A stretch of 64,000 nucleotides of DNA from Zygnema cylindricum. Its lineage: Eukaryota > Streptophyta > Zygnematophyceae > Zygnematales > Zygnemataceae. The stretch lies in contig JBBHKE010002725.1 in assembly GCA_037447655.1 (NCBI GenBank), forward strand, positions 230,268-294,267, read 5' to 3'. Positions 12,407 to 23,989 of the stretch are shown here, piece after piece. The translations under genes and the position numbers were made by a program. The notes beneath the pieces are model-generated. The model worked only from the letters and a program-made list of their open reading frames with translations, searched no databases and had not been told where the DNA came from. Positions within the stretch are counted from its first letter, which is position 1; each line of letters begins with the position of its first letter.

Positions 12407-13392
12407 CTCTATGGGACTACAAAATTCAAAAAGCCTCTAGATAACTCTTAACTAACCCACTTCAAGCCACAACCCCTGCTACCCAAGAAAGCAAACTGAC
12501 AATCTGAGTATACCCTTGCGTAGCTTGGACTCCCCTAAGTCTGTAGCAAAAAAAATCAATGAAAACGGCCAACCAGCCGATAAATAATAGGGTGGCAAAG
12601 ATGTTGACTTTATACAAACCCTCAAGGGGAGAGGTGACTGTTTTACCAAAACTCGCTAAGTCCTAATTCTCTCTAATAATTCCTATCTCTTGAAGTACGG
12701 ACCAATGATTTTACTGTACCGTACCAAAAAGTATTACTGTCAATGTACCTTTTGTACGACAAATGTACGACAAGGCTATTACTTGGACGTGTGCCCTTTA
12801 TTTACTCGTCCGTAGGTTCTTTGGAATTCCCGCTACCAAATGTTATCTCTCCACGTGGCGCCAGGTCATGCCACGTCACAAAAAGGCCAAAGTGACCACT
12901 CCGGGATCTTGGTAATGATGTGAGCCATTGGATAAAAAACAAAATGTAATCTCAGTCGTCAAAACAAATGTCCGATTCATTTGTTTTGTGTAGAATCATG
13001 TTCGCATTGAATTTTATTAGTTTTATGTCCTTATATTTATATTTCCGTTAATCTGTTTAGTGGACGTAACACACTTGATGTATAAATCAAACCCTATTTA
13101 TTCTAGCCAACTTCTACGACATACTGGTTAGAGCCGACGGCTACGCCACGCTCTGCCGGTCGGAGGTTCAAGTCATGTCAGACTCAACTTTTTGTTGAGA
13201 GTGACTTAAATTCACCCTTTAGTCTTGCCTAATGAAGCTGAGGCAGCCATGGCTCCACCACTCTCTCTCTCCTTCAGTGACTACAACAAGTATGGGGGAT
13301 AGAGAGAGGGGTGGAGGCAGACTGCCTGCACTTTCCCTTTTGTTTTTCTACTTAGCATTTCAGACCTAGAAAATACTTCACAAATTTCAACA
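12391..13392 (-). mobile_element. LTR-like repeat carrying an antisense tRNA-derived segment (copy 1)
   Basis: Read on the - strand it starts TGTTGAAATTTGTG and matches, over its whole length, the solo LTR at 35031-36072. Shared blocks include TTTTCTAGGTCT, GACGTGGCATGACCTGGCGC, ATCTTTGCCACCCTAT, CGGCTGGTTGGCCGTTTTCA and AAGTGGGTTAGTTAA. It interrupts the RNase H end of the Copia element at 13393. The low end is less clear (about 12391-12400) and no matching target duplication is seen. It is therefore either a solo LTR with an eroded end or the 5' LTR of an element lost in the assembly gap. Confidence 0.7.
13085..13385 (+). repeat. tRNA-derived SINE-like segment inside the LTR (copy 1)
   Basis: Box A TGGTTAGAGC lies at 13125-13134 and a decayed box B GGTTCAAGTCA at 13165-13175. 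A body follows with GCAGCCATGGCTCCA, a CT run, and TTCAGTGACTACAACAAGTA. The same order is present at 35040-35335 on the other strand. The promoter boxes read opposite to the LTR. No acceptor stem is seen, so this is not a functional tRNA gene. Confidence 0.7.
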
Positions 13393-13429
13393 TCTCCTTC
13401 GCTGCAACCAAATCTCTTACGAAGTGCCA

Positions 13430-14703
13430 CTATATCCTTTTATGTTTTGTTTGCTTGTGAAATACTTGATTTTTCACAAGCGCCATCGAACTCATGCTGT
13501 TAGTGAAAATCTGCAGACAACCAATCAAAACGCCAAGCTCACCGAGCATCTTTTTGATCCACACCGACGCCTTTGCCGTGTGACACGCAGACATGTATTC
13601 GGACTCCGTGGAACTTAGCGCAACTGTAGGTCGGATCCGCAAACTCCAAGAAACTGCGGCGCCGCCCAAAATGAAAGCATATCCTGATGTAGATTTTCCA
13701 CTCTCGAAATCTCCTCCCCTATCTGCGTCGTAATAACCGATACACTGGAAAGAGTCTCGTTTAGACGTATACACCAAGCCGAAATTAATCCTACCAACCA
13801 AATAACGAAATATTCGTTTCACTGCCTGTCTATGATTCTTTTTTGGATTGTTGCAGTAACGACTAACGATTGACACTGCCACCGCAATACCCGGACGCGT
13901 GCCTACACTCAAGTACATCAGACTACCAACTGCTTCACTGTATGGTACAAACACATTTTTCCTCTTCGTACTTTATAAACTGTACTTTTGGATCTAATGG
14001 CATCGAGACAGGTTTCGCGCCAATCATACCAAATCTAGTCAAGACCTCTCTACAGTACTGAGTTTGACTTAATTTAATTACATTCTCGCTGGACCTTATG
14101 ACTTCTATGCCCAAGATGTAACGTACTTCTCTAAGATCTGTTACTTTAAAATGTACTCTAAGGTACTGTTTTAACTCATTGATGATAGACAAAGTACCAC
14201 TAATCATTAGGAAGTCATCGACATACACTGAGAAAATAATTTGGTCCTTTCCTCTCCCTTAACATAAACTCCAGATCTGAGATTTTGCGTACAAAGCCAA
14301 AGTCAAAGTCAGTGAGTACCTTATGTAAAGGAAGGTACTAAGTCCTCGGCACTTGTTTTAATCCAAACAAGGATTTTCGTAGCCGCCATACTTTTCCTCC
14401 ATTTGAAGGCACACCCTCGGGGACCTTCATATATACCTCCTCTTCTAACTCTCTGTTTTAAAAGGCCATTTCTACATCCATTTGATATATATGCTTATCC
14501 CCCGCGGCCACAATAACAATTACCATTCTCAAAGAATCAAACTTAACAACCGTCGCATAAGTTTCCGAGTAATCAACCCCCTCTACTTGCCGAAAACCTT
14601 TCACCAATCTAGCCTTAAATTTTTTTATCTCCCTCGTAGCACCAGTTTTTGTTTTGAATATCCATTTGGCATCAATCGCTTTCATCCCCTCCGGAAGACT
14701 CAC
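13430..14703 (-). pseudogene. Copia reverse transcriptase and RNase H remnants
   Basis: Fragment 14458-14703 has the RT start (AKWIFKTK, ARLVKGFRQ, YSETYATV, IYQMDVEMAF). 13935-14228 begins at the YVDD catalytic motif and continues FKVTDLREVRYILGIEV. 13430-13954 has the connection region and RNase H (GSLMYLSVGTRPGIA, GYYDADRGGD for the usual DAD-W-G, ALSSTESEYM, FTNSMSSM). Pieces lie in different frames and a TAG follows KHKRI where the tandem copy continues IHWHF. The product would have copied element RNA in cytoplasmic particles. Confidence 0.85.
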
Positions 14704-15812
14704 CTCCTCAAAAGGTTTGTTATCGATAATGGATTTTAATTCTCTCTCCCACGCCGGTTTCCACTTGTCCTCCTAATCCATAGAGTTTCTTGCCTCGATG
14801 TAAGATTGGGGATCCCCGGGCATATTCCCGATCAATGATTGCAACAAAATAAATGCCTCCGCCGAGGCGGTCGAAATAAAGTAATTGGAATTTTCGACAT
14901 TTCCTCCTTTGCGATCAAATGACAACCGATCCGGTTTCTTCCCATTTGTCTCACGTTGACTCCTTCTCAATGGAATATTATTTTCTTTTTCATTTGCGGA
15001 TTTTTCAATTTCGGGTTCTTTCTTGTGGAAAGAAACACTCAGAGATTTAGAGCTTTTAGATCGATGAATGTCCTGAAGACATTCAAGATTTTCCACTTCG
15101 GATCTCGTCAAAATTAATTAATTCCGGATGACTTTCGGAATTAGCTTTCCCCCTCTTAATATTGACGATCGGATCCGCCTAATTTTCGGAATCCGAATCT
15201 TCCAGATGTGGAAAAGAAAGAGAATCATGCACTTCAAGAAAATCATGATTAGTAGAGGACTTTTTCGGAACGTGAAATTGCAACTTTCAGATCCTCATGA
15301 AAATTAACATTACGGCTCTCTTCAATCACATGACGGATGGGATCATACACACGGTATAAACCCCTTTTGGAGTTATACCCAACAAAAATTTGCGACCAAT
15401 TAGGAGAAGAGAATTTACCTCGTCGTTTTACCGATTCGATTTACACCGTCGTACAACATCTCCAAATTCGCAAATGATGTAATACGGGGTTTCGACCATA
15501 CCTAAGTTCGCGAAGAGTCTTATCGCTCGAAATAGAGGTGAGTCGACGATTGCAAATATAATTGGCGGTTAAGATCGCATCTCCCCACAAATACTATTTT
15601 CTTCCTGATCCGTGAATCATCGAGCATACCATTTCTTGAAGGGTTCGATTTTTACGCTCGACAATTCCATTCGATTGCGGTGAGTATAATGCCGCAAATT
15701 CTTGTCAAATCCCCCATTTTTTACAATAAGAATCAAACGCCTTAAACTCTGCGCCATTATCGGATTGAACCGCTTTTAATTTCCTTTCATATTGTCGTTC
15801 GGCAATTACATG

Positions 15813-16334
15813 TCACTCCTCAAATTTGGCGGAGGCGTCGTATTTATTTTCAAAGAGGTATACCCATGTGAACCTTGAGTAATCGTCCACAATCACCATT
15901 ATATATTTATTTCCTCCTAAAATCTCAAGTTTAACATCGCCAAATACATCCACATGTACTTTCTCAAGTGGATGAGTTGCCTGAAAAATTATGCCTTTAT
16001 TAGAGTGGGGTTTGCGGATCTGACGCCCTTGACTACAGCTGTCATAGCCGTTGACTTTTTCTCCTAACGTTAGATTTAAGCTGCGCGTGCAACGGGCTTT
16101 GATCATAAGTTTCAGATTTTTTTCTAGCGTGTGGCACATTCGATGGTGCCAAAATGTGTGATCCCCCTTGATTTCAACGATCTGTCCAATGATGTCGTCA
16201 TCATGACTTTTCGACTTTGGACCCTTCCATAAAAAACGACTATGGCATGCGTTAGATACTTCTCCCTCACTGATTGTAACTCCATCAAATCGTACAATTT
16301 TGATGGAAGAATCTTCCATGTCGTACACGCTCAC
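15813..16334 (-). pseudogene. Copia pre-integrase and integrase remnant
   Basis: It shows the zinc-binding pre-integrase region (WHHRMCH, then DSCSQGRQ) and the start of the integrase core (HVDVFGDV, then IMVIVDDYSRFTWVYLF), whose first catalytic Asp is in HVDVFGDV. The rest of the core (14.8-15.8 kb) is scattered over frames. 14773-15111 probably belongs to the integrase-RT linker. Confidence 0.8.
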
Positions 16335-16406
16335 GCCAGATTTTTGGATTCGGGGTATGCTGAAACGATTCGCTGAGCCGCCCGGAATGTAAAATACATT
16401 AAGAAG

Positions 16407-18072
16407 CTAGATCTGAGAAATTCGCTCAGATCCATTTCGATCTAGCAAAATCAAGTCAATTCGTACGGTACGAACGATACCAATAGAAATAACTTGAACA
16501 CTATCGATCGTAATTCTTTTCAGTACGGTCAAGTCGCGCATTTCATCTAAAAGTGTGTCGTCTAAAGCTTCGTTGGTGACACTTAGCGTGGAAAATGAAA
16601 TCAGCCCTTCGTCCCTCTCATCATTCTCACGCTCACCAACAAAGTGACCATGACCGCCGAATTGGCCGCCACGTCTACTGCGCACCCCTCCACCAAATCG
16701 ACCACCGCCTCGTCCACCAAATTTGCAACTACCGCCGCCGTCGACTTCTCGTAGCATTGGGGACTAATGTGTCCCCATATCGTGCAATAATGACATTGCT
16801 TCTCTTTGTCCGAGCATGAGGAGGACATAAGACCGGCCTTGTTGTAGTGAAAACAAGTGATTGCAAACTGGTCTTGAAAAGGAGGTTGATCGGGAAAGTT
16901 TCTCTTTCTTTCGGTGCTTCTCCTCGTTCCCCTACTTCCGCCACCTTTTCCCCTTCCCCCTCTTCCCCCACAAAGAAAATTTAGATCCTCTGGTTCTTGG
17001 GAGGATGCGTTCAGAGATCCACCCGAGGCCGAAGCTTTGGGAGGACCTCCGCGATTTCTCTTGGTGGTCTTAAGGTAGTTCATGATGAATTCATAACTCG
17101 GATTAGTTTACTCCCAAAGAATTTCCTTGAGGTAAGTAAGGTTATCAGGTAAAGCATTGACGAGGCTGATCACCTTATCTTCCTCTATAATAATCCCCTG
17201 TTATTTGAGAGTTGCTCCACAATAATATTATATCACTTGATCGCATCATCAATCAATTCGTTAGAATTTATTTTGGATTGGATAAAGTCTGTGTAAGCAT
17301 ATTGCCCTTTATTTTGGAGTCCCTTCTCAAATTGGCCTTCTAGCGCCTTCCAACACTCATGCGCCGTATCTCGGGTAAAAAAATGATCATGCACCGACGG
17401 CGCGCAAGATTGCATGAGGTCGGTGATGGCAGCAAGATTTTTCTTCTTCTAAAGGCGGCGAGCCTTCAGATCATCGATCGGCATTTTCTCCTCCCCGTTC
17501 ACTATCTTCCAAAGGTGGCGAAGGATAACTTGAGCTTTGATGTATTTCTTCCAAATTTGATAATTAGATCCGTTGAAGAGGACGATCTTCCCCGGCATGG
17601 AAGGGATCGGTAACTCATCATCGGATTCATAATCGAGATCCGAGTCGTTGTCAATCACAAATTTTCCCTTTCGGAGAGCCTCTCTCAAAATATCGTCATT
17701 CTCGACCTCTCCATCCGAAGCGATCTCCAAAGAATCCAAGATCGGATCTTCCTCCACCGTAAACTTCCACTTTCAATTGGCATCTATTATCTGTTGATCT
17801 ATGAAAGTGAGAAAGCCGTCGAATAACTCATTGAGGCGATTTTTGTTCAACACCACTCCTTCTTGTTTCTCTTCCTCCCCTTTTAGAAGTGGGTTGGAGG
17901 GAGAACCCTTTTCAAAAGCCTCTCCTCCGAAGCCGAAATCTTTCACACTCTGATCTGTGGATGAATCGCCCAGATTCGGCAGATCCGGTAGATCCGGATT
18001 AGGAGCCGCAATAGGAGAAGGTGTGGATGAGGACTTCTTCCATTTTCCCCCCATGGCGGCAAGACTTGCCAC
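16407..18072 (-). pseudogene. Copia gag and protease remnants
   Basis: 18072-17773 is the N-terminal leader starting MASLAAMGGKWKK, just downstream of the primer site. 17757-17449 holds the gag segment FNGSNYQIWKKYIKAQV. 17415-17233 is a UBN2-type gag piece (ECWKALEGQF). 17083-16601 has Gly/Arg-rich RNA-binding repeats and a zinc knuckle CHYCTIWGHISPQC (CX2CX4HX4C). The start is supported by its position 27 bases past the PBS. Stops and frameshifts separate the pieces. Confidence 0.8.
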
Positions 18073-18099
18073 CTTGAGATCTCTTAATGGAGCACACTA

Positions 18100-18111
18100 G
18101 CTCTGATACCA
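18100..18111 (-). other. Retrotransposon primer-binding site (initiator Met tRNA)
   Basis: On the - strand TGGTATCAGAGC, complementary to the 3' end of plant initiator tRNA-Met, lies two bases after the LTR end (TTTCA). It fixes the orientation and the LTR boundary. Confidence 0.9.
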
Positions 18112-18113
18112 CT

Positions 18114-18566
18114 TGAAAGGATCGATTGAAAATATAATAGAAGAAAGATAGAATAAAGTGGGGAAGCAAAAGACTGCAAGAAGAGAACGCTCTAGCAAAA
18201 GACAAATATATTTCAACGGACTTTTTACCCTCTTACAAAAGATTAAAATTTTCTCCAAAAAACTAAGTCCTAAATACTCTCTCACACAAAACGACAACTA
18301 CTACAAATAGTACGCTCGACCGAAAGTACACTAACTCACCAATCAAGTAGTAGTACATGCGAAACTACATAAAGTACGCTGTACTACACGAAATAGTAAG
18401 CCGCCGTACAAATATAAAGTACCGAAGTACTACACACGCAAAAAACCAAACCAACCAAACTATAACCAATCTACTCACGCCACGCCACACAAATCAAACG
18501 CTAACTACATAATTTATATTACGACGCTCAACATAACCGAGACGTGGTTTCACAAAGAACCTAACA
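18114..18566 (-). mobile_element. Copia LTR shared by two tandem elements
   Basis: This 453-bp LTR begins TGTTAGGTTC and ends CCTTTCA on the - strand. It has a PBS just downstream (5' LTR of copy 1) and a polypurine tract just upstream (3' LTR of copy 2). Only one LTR separates the two internal regions, as expected from LTR-LTR recombination or insertion of one copy into the other's LTR. Confidence 0.85.
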
Positions 18567-18581
18567 ATCCCTCTCTCTTTG
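18567..18581 (-). other. Polypurine tract of Copia copy 2
   Basis: AAAGAGAGAGGGAT on the - strand directly precedes the LTR start TGTTAGG and is the plus-strand primer site. Confidence 0.8.
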
Positions 18582-19045
18582 TGAAAAAACCCTCTTAAAC
18601 TAAAAACAATCCTAGTTTAGGTCTACCCCGTAAAAGTACATTGTAGACCGCCGCCTTATCAACATATCTGCGGCCTCTTTCAAAGTCGACATGTGTAAGA
18701 GCTCGATTTCCTTCGCAACGACCAAATCTCGTAAGAAGTGCCAATGGATGCGTATGCTCTTTGTTCGTTTGTGAAAGACCGGATTTTTCACAAGCGCCAT
18801 CGAGCTCATGTTGTCAGTGAAAATCTGCAGATAGCCAATCAAAACGCCCAACTCACCGAGCATCTCTTTGATCCACACAGATGCGTTCGCCGTATGACAC
18901 ACACACATGTACTCGGATTCCGTGGAGCTTAGTGCAACCGTAGGCTGGAGAAAATGAAAGAGTATCCAGACGTAGATTATCTACTGTTGAAATCTCCTCC
19001 CCAATCTGCGTCGCAGTAACCGATACACTGCAAAGAGTCTCGTTC

Positions 19046-19241
19046 GGATTTATATACCAATGCGTACTCGATCGTACCGACCAAGTAGCAAAATATCCTT
19101 TTCACTGCCTCCCAATGATTCCTTTTTGGAGCATTACAATAACGGATTTATATACCAATCCGTACTCGATCGTACCGACCAAGTAGCAAAATATCCTTTT
19201 CACTGCCTCCTAATGATTCCTTTTTGGAGCATTACAATAAC
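19046..19241. repeat. 98-bp tandem duplication within Copia copy 2
   Basis: GGATTTATATACCAAT starts at 19046 and again at 19144. The two units differ by only a couple of bases. Copia copy 1 has a single unit at the equivalent place. Confidence 0.85.
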
Positions 19242-19479
19242 GACTGGCGACAGAGACTGCTGCCGCAATGTCCGGACCCGTGCCTACGCCCAGCTACATT
19301 AAGCTTCCAACTGCTTTACGCTATGGAACTGACATATTCTCTTCCTCCTCGTACTTTCTATACTGTACTTTTGGATCTAATGGCGCCGAGACAAATTTCG
19401 CGCTAATCATACCAAATCTAGTCAGACCTCTCTACAATACTGTAACAGCAATAGCGGATCGAACTTGTTTATAAAGGGG

Positions 19480-19890
19480 TGTTTAGGTATTATGATTATA
19501 GAGTACTAAATTTGGTAGACGTCCGCGAAAGAATCACGCTATCTGGAGTTATATTTTAAAAGTTATAGCGATGGGTGTATTTAGGTGACAGCGTGTGGTC
19601 TAAATAACAAGTGGGTATCATTGAAACGGGTTAAGGGTCAAATTAGTACCGAAATTACGCGTGTACGTTTCATAAAGTTCTAACGAAACGTTTAGTATGC
19701 ACGGTGGTTCGTTTCGTACAAATTTTAGTACGAAACGTCACTTTTACTTAAGGGAATTTCGTAGGAAGTTTCACGTGCCAAATTTGTTACGCACGATCGT
19801 GCGAAGTCGCGTTTCGTTTGGCGCGCACTTTTGCACGTAAATGTTACGTAGTGAAACGTAACGTTTGATTGGTTAGTAAAGTGCTAAGTA
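19480..19890. other. Unidentified DNA replacing the integrase/RT region of Copia copy 2
   Basis: About 410 bases match neither Copia copy. They are rich in GAAACG/CGTTTCGT words in both orientations (for example TACGAAACGT, ACGTTTCATAAAG, AACGAAACGTTTAG). This may be an inserted repeat that later lost its ends. Confidence 0.4.
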
Positions 19891-19891
19891 G

Positions 19892-20740
19892 TTAGTAAGA
19901 GATTTCGCACGTTTTTACATTGGTCAGTCTGAGTCTTTGCTGATCAATGATTGGCCCAGGTAAAAGCCTGTTAAAACGGAGCCTTGACTCTGGCTTGCAC
20001 ATTTGATGGTGCCAACGTGTCAAGTCCCCCTTGATTTCGGCGATCTGATCAATGATGCCGTCATCATAACGTTTTGGCTTTGGCCGCTTCCATAAAAGAC
20101 GACTATGGAATGTGTCAGACACTTCTCCCTCGCCGATTGTCACTCCATCACTTCTCCCTCGCCGATCGTCACTCCATCAGGTCGTACAATTTTGATTGTA
20201 GAATCTCCCAAGGCGTACACTCTCGCGCCATATCTCAAGATTTGGGGTACGCTCAAAAGATTCGCTGAGCTACCCGGAATATAAAGTACGTTCAATAGCT
20301 GGATCTCAGAGATTGGCTCGGATCCATTTGGATTTAGCGAAATCAAGTAGAGTCGTACGTTACCAACTGTACCAATAGAAATAACTTGACCACTTGCGAC
20401 ACTAATAATTTTCGGTACGGTCAAAGCGCGCATTTCATCGAAAAGTGTGCCGTCCGTACATACGTGATACGAAGCGCCGAAGTCAATATTCCACTCCTTG
20501 TCGTTTTGCGTTTCGAAAGACGAAGTTTCGTTTGTGACACTTAGCGTTGAAAAAGTAATCGGGCCTTCGTCCCTCTCATCATTCTCCCCAACGAAGTGTC
20601 GATGGCCGCCAAATCGGCCGCCACGTCTACCGCGTCCCCCTCTATCAAATCGGCCTCCACCACGTCCACTAAATCTGTCGCTGCCGTCACCGCGACCGCC
20701 GCCGACATTCGAACTATCAAGATTCTCCATTGACCGATGA
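19892..20740 (-). pseudogene. Copia copy 2 gag end, protease and pre-integrase remnant
   Basis: The longest open piece (20730-20140) starts at a Gly/Arg-rich segment and has the retropepsin site as WNIDFGASYHVCTD, where the usual DSGAS Ser is Phe, then VLYIPGSSANLLSVPQI. A 29-bp direct repeat at 20121-20149/20150-20178 breaks the frame before WHHQMC. Confidence 0.8.
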
Positions 20741-20793
20741 TTTTTTCATGTCTACGCGGCCTTGCAATTGTGCCATTCAACGCTTTTCATCCC

Positions 20794-21362
20794 GTACAGT
20801 ACACCGTGAATCGTTATTAGCCTTATGTACTCCATATCAACACCCCTAAATTTTGACATAGATACCTAAAATACAATTAATAAATCTAATTTTTCCTTGA
20901 CGTTAATTACGGTTCTTGTAAATTAGCGTTAACGGGCATAGCGTACTGCTTTCATGAATAGTGTGGTGTACGGAAGGTGTTTGTTTGTACAACATTGTAC
21001 TTCGTCACTGAATGTTGTTAGGAAATGGTAGTTAACTTATGTCGGTTGCATACAAAAATGCGCTTAGAATAAACGTGGAGTCGAGTTTGCCACGACAAAA
21101 CGCGTTCGCAAACCCAAATTATAATTATGGATTAATCATAGTAAAAGGAAGCGACTCTATACGGATTGTCAGATTTTGTAGTTTTACCTATTTTACTATT
21201 TATATAATGATGGTAGATTCGGTGTACCTAAATCAACGTTATAGATCAAATACAATTAAACTTTTTTTTTTTTTTGCAATACCCAAATTATAATTAATAA
21301 CACTAATTAATTATTATCACTAAAATTTATAAACGCTAATAACGATTCATGGTGTACTGTAC
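20794..21362. mobile_element. MITE, long family A
   Basis: The 569-bp element has inverted ends GTACAGTACACCGTGAATCG and CGATTCATGGTGTACTGTAC. It has no coding capacity. The internal words CGGATTGTCAGATTTTGTA and CCTATTTTACT recur in related elements at 23.1, 27.1 and 37.6 kb. Confidence 0.75.
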
Positions 21363-21588
21363 ACCGTGTATCGCTATTAGTGTTAATGTTTTTTGTGTCT
21401 CTTACAACATCTTTTATCCGTACACACTTGTCGGATTATTGATCGAACGGCTGCGATTGAAATGGGATTATCTCAGCTTCCAATTGGCGATTTCAAATTG
21501 AAATCAGACGATTGTGTACGGATAAAAGATGTTTTAAGTGGCGAAAAAATTATTAACATTTTAACTCTAATAGCGATACACGATATAG
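21360..21588. mobile_element. MITE, hairpin family B
   Basis: Left end ACACCGTGTATCGCTATTAG; right end CTAATAGCGATACACGATAT. The inner inverted blocks ACATCTTTTATCCGTACAC and GTGTACGGATAAAAGATGT make a near-continuous hairpin. It abuts the preceding MITE, sharing the last few bases of its end. Confidence 0.75.
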
Positions 21589-21782
21589 CTTACCACCTTC
21601 AACCGTCCTCAAACGTGGATATTTAAAGAAAGTAAACTCTATTGCAAAGTTTTCGATGGTAAAAAGTAAAATCCATCAGGGTATAAAAGGGTTAAAATAA
21701 AAATCATAACAAAGTTAAAGATAAGATTATTGCCAGTGTGCCACGATCGATCATTGTTGAAACTTTTACACATCATAGAAGG

Positions 21783-21959
21783 TAGTGTTGGGTATCGGGT
21801 AAATTCATATCGTGATAATTGCGATATTCGATATATCGAATATCGATCGAGCAGATTCCTCGATATATCGTACCGGGACCAACATAAATTATCGCGATAT
21901 ATATCGCAAAAAAATGGGTGTCCGTACAGCCATAGTACGGAAAATCGTACGGATATTTA

Positions 21960-21990
<31 letters not shown>

Positions 21991-22184
21991 GGGGGGGGGG
22001 GGGGGGGGGGGTTGAAAAAAAAAATGGAAATTTCATTTTTTTATGGCTCGATATATTGGCGATATATCGCCGATATATCGCGATGGTTTGGTTTTTGATA
22101 TATCGAAGCGATATATCGATTATCGGGTACCTAAAATTCGATATATATCGAATATCGGCAAAGGGTCCTCGATACCCAACACTA
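21783..22184. mobile_element. hAT-type MITE with a C29G23 core
   Basis: TIRs TAGTGTTGGGTATCG and CGATACCCAACACTA are flanked by a perfect 8-bp duplication ATAGAAGG (21775-21782 and 22185-22192), the hAT signature. The interior is full of CGATATATCG palindromes. Bases 21960-22011 are 29 C followed by 23 G, a homopolymer hairpin. Short open frames crossing this run are artefacts of the homopolymers. Confidence 0.9.
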
Positions 22185-22610
22185 ATAGAAGGTCAGCGTG
22201 ACTTTTAGACAGGGTGGATGCAAATCCACCAAAATCCACCTCTAAATCTTTGTCACACTCCCTTTGCGTTCCGTTGACCTTCTTGGTTTGCCGCGGTTTT
22301 TTTTTCTTGGTTTTATTTTTTTTCAGGTTGTTTGCAAATTTGTTTGTACTATGAGATAGTACGCAAGTACAGATCTGACTGACAGGTTGTAAGCTTAAAA
22401 AATCTTTGACGATTTTTTCTTATCCGAACACTATCCTACATGGTTTACCTCATAATAAGACAAAGTATGTTAGGGCCACAGTACAAGCACCGTAGCACTA
22501 AGAAAGGATAATCTTTATTTACTGCAAAACGCGCGATGGAAAGACCATTTGGGTACAAAAAGGATAAAACCAAAAAGAATTTAAATATTACACTAGTCAA
22601 AAGAAAATAT

Positions 22611-22770
22611 TAGTGTTGTGTATCTGTAAGGATTTGCCGATAACCGATATGGGCCTTTTTTCGGGTAGCCGATAGTCGATATATTGGTATGATATATCGT
22701 TATCGGTGTTATTGCCATTAAATAAGATATCGGTAAATATCGGCGATATCTGAAGGGACCGTACATATAT
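22611..22770. mobile_element. hAT-type MITE left half
   Basis: It starts TAGTGTTGTGTATCTGTAAG, then GGATTTGCCGATAACCGATAT, and has the CGATATATTGG words of the family at 21.8, 41.6 and 50.4 kb. The matching right end was not found, so it is probably truncated. Confidence 0.6.
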
Positions 22771-23149
22771 ATTTACGGCCAGTACACTCAACTGTACGTG
22801 TGATTCCCCGGACGCGCCCTACTCACAAGTCACAACCCACAAAGGGAAACAGTACAGTACACCGCCAATCGCTATTAGAGTAAATAACGCTAATTCGGTG
22901 CCCTTTTTAAAAATTTATAAACCTGAAATACAATACATAATTCTATTTTTTCTTTTACGTCTTTTAGGGTTCTTTTTTTAATTAGCGTTAATAACGGAAG
23001 TACACTGCGCTAGTGCGATGTTTATAATGTGGTGTACGGACAGGGTTTGTTCGTACCAAAATGTACTTTTTGAAATAACTATGTACACAGAGTCATTTAA
23101 TGCACGCATGTGAATGTGCACTGGGAAAAGAGACGCAAACTCGAATATT

Positions 23150-23746
23150 CAGATTTTGGCGTACGAATTGTCAGATTTTGTACGGATATATGTATTGATG
23201 TAGACATTGATAACGTGGGTATTTATTATTCGAAAAAACCCAAATTAGAGTTAGGGTGGCGTTTTATCAGGATTTTCTGTAATTGTACGGCCAGCATTAC
23301 AGGATGCTACATTTGAACGATGTTCTTTCGCGCAGTCTGTAATCCACGTGCTCAGAAATGAATGGTACCACGTAAGATAAGATCGTACATTGAAAATTGT
23401 CAAATATTTTTTACACCGACCAACTTCAACTCGAAATCTTCATTTCCATACCATGTACGTGCGAACAAAGGCATCGTACCACACAGATCTTTGCAAACGC
23501 TTGTCAGATGCCAGCTCATTTTTTTAGAATTTATGCTTTTTGGCGTGACGAATGAGTGTTTCCTCAAATAGTGTGATGAATGGCCGGTAACAAAAATAGC
23601 ACGACGAAAGTTCGTTACGAGATTACTTTTGTGATTTCGGTTGGATTTTTGAATGTATAAAATTTTTCGATTTTCGCTGGTTGCCGTCTTGACACGTATG
23701 ATCATTATCCAACGTGTCGCGGTTCAAATTTTTCTGTAAATGGTGA
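23150..23746. repeat. Direct duplication, copy 1
   Basis: Bases 23150-23655 match 25733-26238 essentially identically (offset 2583; the open frame inside gives the same 69 residues in both). After a short different segment, 23671-23746 matches 26274-26349. The near-identity implies a recent duplication or gene conversion. Confidence 0.9.
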
Positions 23747-23989
23747 TGCAACTTCTTGTTTACAAAAACTTTCGAAGCGAATGTTTCGCGAAAACATATC
23801 CAACGGTTATTGTTACCTCCTATATTTTTGGATAATATTGGTAAGATTTGTTGTAATGTTATTTGCGGATAAAAACAAGATAAGAGGTATGACGTAGTGC
23901 AGAGTGGTATAGATTTATGTAAACAACCTCACTTTTTGTCTGATCGAAGGGTGATGTTCCATCAAGAAATTATGTAACTTTACGACCAA

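Larger units (their letters stand above)
13393..18113 (-). mobile_element. Ty1/copia retrotransposon copy 1, decayed, 3' end cut by another LTR
   Basis: On the - strand the order is primer-binding site (18100-18111), gag, protease, integrase, reverse transcriptase, RNase H, the Ty1/copia order. Frameshifts and stops break it into pieces, so it is inactive. Its 5' LTR is 18114-18566. It has no 3' LTR because homology stops at 13393, where an unrelated LTR begins. Confidence 0.9.
18570..20793 (-). mobile_element. Ty1/copia copy 2, internally deleted and 5'-truncated
   Basis: 18612-18908 encodes the end of RNase H (VWIKEMLGELGVLIG, FTDNMSSMALVKN, LRDLVVAKEIELLHM) followed by PPT and LTR. 18947-19470 is more RNase H/RT, with a 98-bp tandem duplication. 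19892-20740 has the gag C-terminus, protease and pre-integrase. Integrase and most of the RT are missing, replaced by unrelated DNA at 19480-19890. The 5' end stops where a MITE begins at 20794. Confidence 0.85.

Noticed and set aside
13125-13175. tRNA gene at 13.1 kb (and 35.25 kb)
   Set aside because: Box A and B are visible but no acceptor stem can be formed and the box B at 13.1 kb is mutated; it is part of a 300-bp SINE-like repeat.
21960-22021. Gly- and Pro-rich open frames on both strands across 21.8-22.1 kb
   Set aside because: They are produced by the C29G23 homopolymer in a non-coding hAT MITE.
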